A stretch of DNA of 36,458 nt from positions 1 through 36,458 of the forward strand of contig JBFXAM010000041.1 of assembly GCA_050184295.1 (NCBI GenBank). The letters are read 5' to 3'. Positions 32,292-36,458 of the stretch are shown here, one piece after another; position 1 is the stretch's first letter; every line of letters starts with the position of its first letter. The translations under genes were made by a program, and so were the position numbers. The notes below the pieces were generated by a model. The model was not told the origin of the DNA. It searched no databases and worked only from the letters and a program-made list of their open reading frames with translations. The stretch is from JBFXAM01 sp050184295. Its GTDB lineage: Bacteria > Planctomycetota > Phycisphaerae > UBA1845 > Fen-1342.

Positions 32292-32406
32292 TAGTGGGTC
32301 AGTTTCGTGAGAAAGTGAATTCGAACTGGTGGTGCGGGCGTCCCGCCCGTGTCTGCTGCATGAACGGGCGACACACCCGTGCCACCCGGATCAAACGGAC
32401 CCACTA
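32292..32406. repeat. 115-bp nested inverted-repeat element (MITE- or REP-like)
   Basis: The ends TAGTGGGTCAGTTT (32292-32305) and AAACGGACCCACTA (32393-32406) are inverted with 13 of 14 matches. Inside, GGTGGTGCGGGCGTCCCGCC (from 32329) and its imperfect inverse ending at 32387 form a second pair (18 of 23). The element sits between icd and rpoN, just before the rpoN -35. It has no coding capacity of its own. Confidence 0.7.
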
Positions 32407-32424
32407 GCCGAATCGGGTTCGTCT

Positions 32425-32453
32425 TTGACGCTGTTTCGGACGGACGCTATGCT
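32425..32453 (+). promoter_or_regulatory. rpoN promoter
   Basis: TTGACG (32425-32430) and TATGCT (32448-32453) with an ideal 17-base spacer. Transcription would start near 32460, leaving a leader of about 130 bases before the rpoN ATG. The repeat element ends 18 bases upstream of the -35. Confidence 0.65.
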
Positions 32454-32591
32454 GAAAAACCGGGGAATGTAGGCGTCTCTTCGCGGCGATCCGCGCCCCG
32501 CACCATCGCGCCGTTAAAGATTGGGCATCGCGCGGCGGGCGGTGGTCGGGAAGCGATGCCGCGCCAGAGGCGTGGAGACTGATCGATCCGC

Positions 32592-34103
32592 ATGTCGCAC
32601 GGCTTCTCCCAATCGCAGCGCCTCCTGCTTCGTGGTGAGCAGCGCCTCACGCCGCAGCTGATCCAGTCGATGGACATCTTGCAGCTCAACGCGATGGAAC
32701 TGGACGCGCGCATCGACGAGGAGCTGAACTCCAACCCCGCGCTGGAGACGACGCCGCCGGAGGACGACGGACCGGACGCGCTCGAGCCCGGCGACGACCT
32801 GCGCGCCGACGAGCGCGCTCTGGCGGTCGACGACGCGAACGAGGCGGAGCGGGCGCTGGTGGTCGGCGGCGACGGGCCGCGCGAGTTCGAGCGCCTCGAC
32901 AACCTGGTGCGCGAGTACGACTGGCTCGATGACGAGTATGAGCATCGCGGCGCCAAGTCGCGGTCGCAACTGCTCGAGGAAGGCGACGTCAAGCTGGAGG
33001 CGATGAACAACACCGCTGCCCGGCCGGTGAGCCTCCAGGACCACCTGCTCGAACAGTGGAACCTGCTCGAACTCGACGACGAAACGCGGCGCCTCGGGGC
33101 CCGCATCATCGACTTCGTCGACGACAACGGGCGGCTGGCGCTCGACCTGGAGCAAGTCGCCCGCGAGGTCTCGCCGCCTGCGACGGTCGCGGCGATGGAA
33201 CAGGTGCTGCCGCTCGTTCAGCAGCTCGATCCGCCCGGAGTGGCGGCGCGCTCGCTGCGCGAGTGCCTGCTGCTCCAGTTGCGGGCCCTGCCCGGCGACC
33301 ACGCGCTGGAGGAGCGCATCGTCCTCGAACACCTCGAGGATCTCGAAAAGAACCGCCTTCCGCAGATCGCGCGTGCGCTGCGGGTCGAGCTCGACGACCT
33401 GAAGCGCGCCATCCAGACCATCGCGCGCTTCTCGCTCCACCCCGGACTCGGCGTCGGCGATCGCGACGCGCCGCCCATCGTGCCGGACCTCGTCGTCGAG
33501 TTTGACGAGCAGGCGAATCGCTACGACGTGCGCCTCACGCGCCCCAACCTGCGCGAGCTGCGGATTTCGCCCGAATTCCGCGCGGCGCTCGAACGCGCGC
33601 GCGACGACCGCAGCGCCCGCGAGTTCATCAAACAGAAAATCGACGCCGCCAACGCCATCATCGAGGCCGTCCGCTTCCGCCGCGAACGACTGCTCGAGGT
33701 CGCCAAGGCCGCGGTCGAGGCGCAGCGCGATTTTCTCGACCGGGGCGAGCAGCACATCCGTGTCCTCCAGATGAGCGAACTCGCCGATCGCCTCGGCTGC
33801 GACCCGTCCACCATCAGCCGAACGGTCGGAGACAAGCACGTGCAGACGCCGCGCGGCATCTTCCCGCTGCGACGGTTCTTCACGCGCGGTGCCGAGACCG
33901 AGAACGGCGACGGGCTGGGTTGGGACGGCGTGCGGGCGCGCGTCCGGGAGATTGTCGACAACGAGCCGAAGGAAAACCCGCTCAGCGATGACCAGATCGT
34001 CGATCGGCTGCGCGAGGAAGGCATCGACGTCAAACGCCGCACCGTCGCCAAGTACCGCGCGCAGCTCAATATTCCCGCGGCGCGTCAGCGCAAACAATTC
34101 TGA
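32592..34103 (+). CDS. rpoN: RNA polymerase sigma-54 factor
   Basis: Directs RNA polymerase to -24/-12 promoters that need an activator ATPase. The 503-residue product has all three regions: an N-terminal Gln/Leu-rich activator-contact region (QSQRLLLRGEQRLTPQLIQS, then LQLNAMEL and LNSNPALE), an acidic linker (about 53-140), the core-binding domain (about 145-340, with QLDPPGVAARSLRECLLLQL), the helix-turn-helix (MSELADRLGCDPSTISR) and the RpoN box near the end, KRRTVAKYRA (about 481-490; consensus ARRTVAKYRE). No enhancer-binding activator is in the window. The start is the ATG before SHGFSQSQRLLL, with GGAG 13 bases upstream. It is convergent with the lipoprotein gene, 37 bases away. Confidence 0.96.
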   Translation: MSHGFSQSQRLLLRGEQRLTPQLIQSMDILQLNAMELDARIDEELNSNPALETTPPEDDGPDALEPGDDLRADERALAVDDANEAERALVVGGDGPREFERLDNLVREYDWLDDEYEHRGAKSRSQLLEEGDVKLEAMNNTAARPVSLQDHLLEQWNLLELDDETRRLGARIIDFVDDNGRLALDLEQVAREVSPPATVAAMEQVLPLVQQLDPPGVAARSLRECLLLQLRALPGDHALEERIVLEHLEDLEKNRLPQIARALRVELDDLKRAIQTIARFSLHPGLGVGDRDAPPIVPDLVVEFDEQANRYDVRLTRPNLRELRISPEFRAALERARDDRSAREFIKQKIDAANAIIEAVRFRRERLLEVAKAAVEAQRDFLDRGEQHIRVLQMSELADRLGCDPSTISRTVGDKHVQTPRGIFPLRRFFTRGAETENGDGLGWDGVRARVREIVDNEPKENPLSDDQIVDRLREEGIDVKRRTVAKYRAQLNIPAARQRKQF

Positions 34104-34140
34104 ATCGTCGCGACGTGCGGCGACCGCGCGCGTCCACGGC

Positions 34141-35376
34141 TCACTCGCCCGGTGCCGCCCCGTTGTCGACGCTGCCGACCTCGGCCGCCTGAGCGTCGCC
34201 CATGTCGGCGTCATTGAGTTGATCGAGGGGCTCCCAGCGCGCCGGCGTCACCGCCGTGCGGTTAACTCGCTGCATGAACGCCAGTGCCGTCTCGGCGTCC
34301 GTCCCGTAGAGCGCGAACGGAAAGAGCAGCAGGTAACGCAAGTCGCGGGGCTGCCCGCGCGAGGCCAGGAAATCGAAATACGCGTCGCCGAGATCGGCCT
34401 CGAACCGCGCTAGATTGCGGTGCGACCAGAAGACGTACTCTCCGTTCGACAAGCGCTCAAACCGGACCGCGCCCGGCACCATGGTCCACGCCGCGGCGGC
34501 GAGCTGCTCGGGCGACGCGTGTTCCAGCTCGGCGAGGGGAATGAGCGTCGCCGGCGGCGGCGAGTCGCCCGCGATCGACGGACGCACCCGAAACGTCTGA
34601 CCGGCGCGCAACCGGGCCAGCGCCGCAAAATAGTCGAGCGGCAGTCCCCACTCGTCCACGTACGTGAGATTAAACGTGACGTCCTGCACCACGGAGATGA
34701 GCCGGCCGGCATGCTCGATCTCGACCACGGCGGTCACGTGCGAGACCTGCGTGACCGGATCGCCGAGATCGAGCAGAATCGTCGGGTACCCGAACATCTG
34801 GAACAGTTGCATCCCGGCCCACGACGCGCCAGCGCAATACACCCCGCCGGCTTGACGCTGAAACGCGCTGAACAGCTCATCCGCGCCGAGCTGGTAGTAG
34901 CGTGCCGCCTCGCGAACTTCGAGCAACGCGGGATACGAATAGGCCCACGTCGTGTTCGAATATGCCCACCGGCGGAGCCGGTTCACGCGCTCCCAGTCGC
35001 TGATGGTCGGCGAGAAAATCACCGGATCGTCGCGATAGAGGCGCGCTTGCAGGATCACCCACAGATCATCCGGCGCGCTCGTCCGGGCCGTCGCCTGAGG
35101 CTCATCCTCATCCTTGGGATCGTGCGGCGCGAGGTCGTCCCCGTCGTGTCGCGGAGGCAGCGGCGTGCCCGGAACGCCATCAGAATCCGGATCGGGCGCA
35201 AAAAACGGGGGCAGTACAGGCGCGTCCGGCGTGTCGGCGGAAGCAGCGAATCGAGAGTTGTCAGCGAGAACGTCTTCAGAGTCAGCGGGTGGCGGATTGA
35301 GTGGGCCACACGCCCCGACCAGCAGCGACAGAACCAACACGCCCGTCGCCGCCACCAGTCGAAAGGCACTTTGCAT
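34141..35376 (-). CDS. Lipoprotein with a transglutaminase-like cysteine-protease fold
   Basis: A 411-residue lipoprotein: signal segment with lipobox LVGAC (lipid-bearing Cys23), then a Pro/Asp-rich, probably flexible region (about 24-100). The domain from about residue 105 has the ordered triad of the transglutaminase-like superfamily: Cys181 in GGVYCAGASWAGMQLFQMFG, where a helix starts at the Cys, His213 in SHVTAVVEI and Asp232 in VVQDVTFN. These families include transglutaminases, peptidases and deamidases, so the reaction is open. A C-terminal helical part (about 330-411) is unassigned. Start: the second of two close ATGs (35376) has GGGGAG six bases upstream, while the first directly abuts it. 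The protein should be anchored at the outer or inner membrane, facing the periplasm. Confidence 0.75.
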   Translation of the reverse strand: MQSAFRLVAATGVLVLSLLVGACGPLNPPPADSEDVLADNSRFAASADTPDAPVLPPFFAPDPDSDGVPGTPLPPRHDGDDLAPHDPKDEDEPQATARTSAPDDLWVILQARLYRDDPVIFSPTISDWERVNRLRRWAYSNTTWAYSYPALLEVREAARYYQLGADELFSAFQRQAGGVYCAGASWAGMQLFQMFGYPTILLDLGDPVTQVSHVTAVVEIEHAGRLISVVQDVTFNLTYVDEWGLPLDYFAALARLRAGQTFRVRPSIAGDSPPPATLIPLAELEHASPEQLAAAAWTMVPGAVRFERLSNGEYVFWSHRNLARFEADLGDAYFDFLASRGQPRDLRYLLLFPFALYGTDAETALAFMQRVNRTAVTPARWEPLDQLNDADMGDAQAAEVGSVDNGAAPGE

Positions 35377-35489
35377 TGCCATCTCCCCGTGCCTCGGCCC
35401 GTGGCGGACGTGCGCCGTCCATTCCATTGTATCCGCCGTCAGGTGTCGGCTGTAGCGCGGCGTGTGAATGTCCATTGTCCAATCGGCGG

Positions 35490-36254
35490 CTAGCCGACAG
35501 GTCCGAAGTACACATCCGTGTGATACTCAAACCGCACGATTCCCGCGTGTTGCCCGCGATCGAACGCGGCGCGCAGGTCCGCAAAAATCGCGTCATGGGC
35601 GGGGCCCGAAGTCGGCACGTAAGACGAAGACAACACGCGTCCGCAAAGCGCGTCCCAGTCGAACGACTGAACGTACTCGAACCGCTCGTATTGCGGCGCG
35701 TGCGGCGCAAAGAGCGCGGCCAGCGCGGTCGCATCCTGATACTTGTGCGAAACGTTCACGTAATCCGGCGAATGCCGACGCAGGATGGCCTCGTATTCGT
35801 GCAGAAACGGTGTGGCGTCGGTCCGGCGTTGGTTCCAGATGACCACCGCCGCGCCGCCGGGACGCAGGATTCTTACAAATTCGCGGCGCGCCGCCGTCAC
35901 CTCGAACCAGTGAAACGCTTGGGCTGCGGTGACCGCCGCCACGCTTGCAGCGGGGAGTCCGGTCGCTTCGGCGGCGCCCTCGACGCTGCGATACCGCGGG
36001 TGCCGGCTCAGCGCGGCGTCGGCGGCGCGGCGCATCGCGGCGTTCGGCTCGACGGCGAACACCTCGTACCCGGCTTCGAGCAACAGGCCAGTGAGAATCC
36101 CGGTGCCTGCCCCCACGTCGGCGATCGGCGCCGGCGGCTCGAGCCCCAGCCGCATCGAAAGCAGTTCGACGACCTGTCGCGGATAGCTCGGTCGACATCG
36201 GCTGTATGAATCCACGCGATCCGAGAATCGCGCTTTCGGATCACTCGCGTTCAC
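35490..36254 (-). CDS. Class I SAM-dependent methyltransferase
   Basis: A 254-residue cytoplasmic protein with the Rossmann-type SAM-binding fold: motif I IADVGAGTGILTGLLLEAG, motif II acidic residue in VFAVEPNAAMRRAAD, VEGAAEATGLP, and motif IV in VTAAQAFHWFEVTAARREF, then RILRPGGAAVVIWN. The FHWF phrase and N-terminal RFSDRVDSYSRCRPSYP place it with the Methyltransf_11 group of ubiquinone/trans-aconitate-like enzymes; the substrate cannot be told. The GTG at 36254 was chosen since AGGAGG lies a few bases upstream and conservation starts with DPKARFSDR; an ATG 25 codons earlier adds only Arg-rich residues. It is upstream of the lipoprotein gene on the same strand, 113 bases away, and may share no function with it. 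Confidence 0.88.
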   Translation of the reverse strand: MNASDPKARFSDRVDSYSRCRPSYPRQVVELLSMRLGLEPPAPIADVGAGTGILTGLLLEAGYEVFAVEPNAAMRRAADAALSRHPRYRSVEGAAEATGLPAASVAAVTAAQAFHWFEVTAARREFVRILRPGGAAVVIWNQRRTDATPFLHEYEAILRRHSPDYVNVSHKYQDATALAALFAPHAPQYERFEYVQSFDWDALCGRVLSSSYVPTSGPAHDAIFADLRAAFDRGQHAGIVRFEYHTDVYFGPVG

Positions 36255-36411
36255 GCGCGCCTCCTCTCCCGCACGGCGCCGGGCCGCGACGCACCTCGAT
36301 CGGCGGCGCCCCGGCAGCCGCACCGGCACACAATCTAATCCAACCGCGCCCGGCCCGGCGCCCGCAAGGCCAACCTCGCGCGCCCGGGCGTGTCTAGCGC
36401 CGTAATGCGGC

Positions 36412-36417
36412 TATACT
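36412..36417 (+). promoter_or_regulatory. Possible -10 element at the right edge
   Basis: TATACT stands in GC-rich DNA upstream of the methyltransferase, pointing to the right. No matching -35 is evident 17 bases before it. It may serve a gene beyond the window. Confidence 0.3.
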
Positions 36418-36458
36418 CCCCAGTCGCCGCGCGGAGTCCGCGGCGCCTTGCGGAATCG

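Noticed and set aside
36255..36458. A gene start at the right edge
   Set aside because: Only a TATACT is visible; no conserved coding sequence can be read in the remaining bases.

Overview
The window is high-GC bacterial DNA with almost every base in or near a gene. It most likely comes from a planctomycete, in or near the Phycisphaerae. That is an inference from the mix of families: a prepilin with the FTLIELLVVVAVIALL leader, PEP-CTERM and dockerin-like (NNFDID) secreted proteins, GACC-type cysteine-rich repeats, a CPNxTC...CxxCG zinc micro-protein of the planctomycete type, and several TPR/HEAT/toroid proteins. No rRNA, tRNA, CRISPR array or transposase gene was found.

Layout. 1-490: no recognisable gene. 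491-1498 (-): class 1B dihydroorotate dehydrogenase. 1767-3809 (+): a HEAT-like helical protein and a one-helix membrane protein. 3992-6274 (+): a UvrA that stops after its first ATPase half, followed by a good terminator. 6558-9202 (+): a zinc micro-protein and two overlapping TPR genes. 9377-11500 (+): a membrane-anchored alpha/alpha-toroid protein. 11608-14561 (+): an exported His/Cys protein, a prepilin, and two homologous secreted proteins joined in one reading frame. 14654-14875 (+): a BFD-like [2Fe-2S] protein. 15393-19262 (+): DnaE2, enlarged by several in-frame repeat insertions. 19411-20112 (-): a MacB/LolD-type ATPase. 20303-22759 (+): rpmE, prfA and ispE. 22888-25845 (+): a GH20-like exported protein without the usual catalytic pair. 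25947-30416 (-): two large secreted proteins, one with P-domains and a dockerin-like tail. 30793-32151 (-): NADP isocitrate dehydrogenase. 32592-34103 (+): sigma-54. 34141-36254 (-): a transglutaminase-like lipoprotein and a methyltransferase.

How it fits together. Housekeeping functions (translation, isoprenoid and pyrimidine synthesis, TCA cycle, sigma-54, DNA repair) are interleaved with exported proteins. The exported proteins carry at least three different C-terminal or N-terminal sorting signals: PEP-CTERM, the NNFDID EF-hand pair, and a lipobox. No complete multi-gene defence or metabolic system is visible.

The most unusual points are: (1) dnaE2 has absorbed at least four repeat-derived segments in frame, some forming inverted-repeat pairs, while keeping its catalytic aspartates; (2) two paralogous secreted proteins are fused through a PEP-CTERM signal that now lies mid-protein; (3) UvrA is present as its N-terminal half only; (4) a 115-bp nested inverted-repeat element lies just upstream of the rpoN promoter. 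Several start codons sit about 7 bases after a promoter -10 element, which suggests leaderless transcripts.
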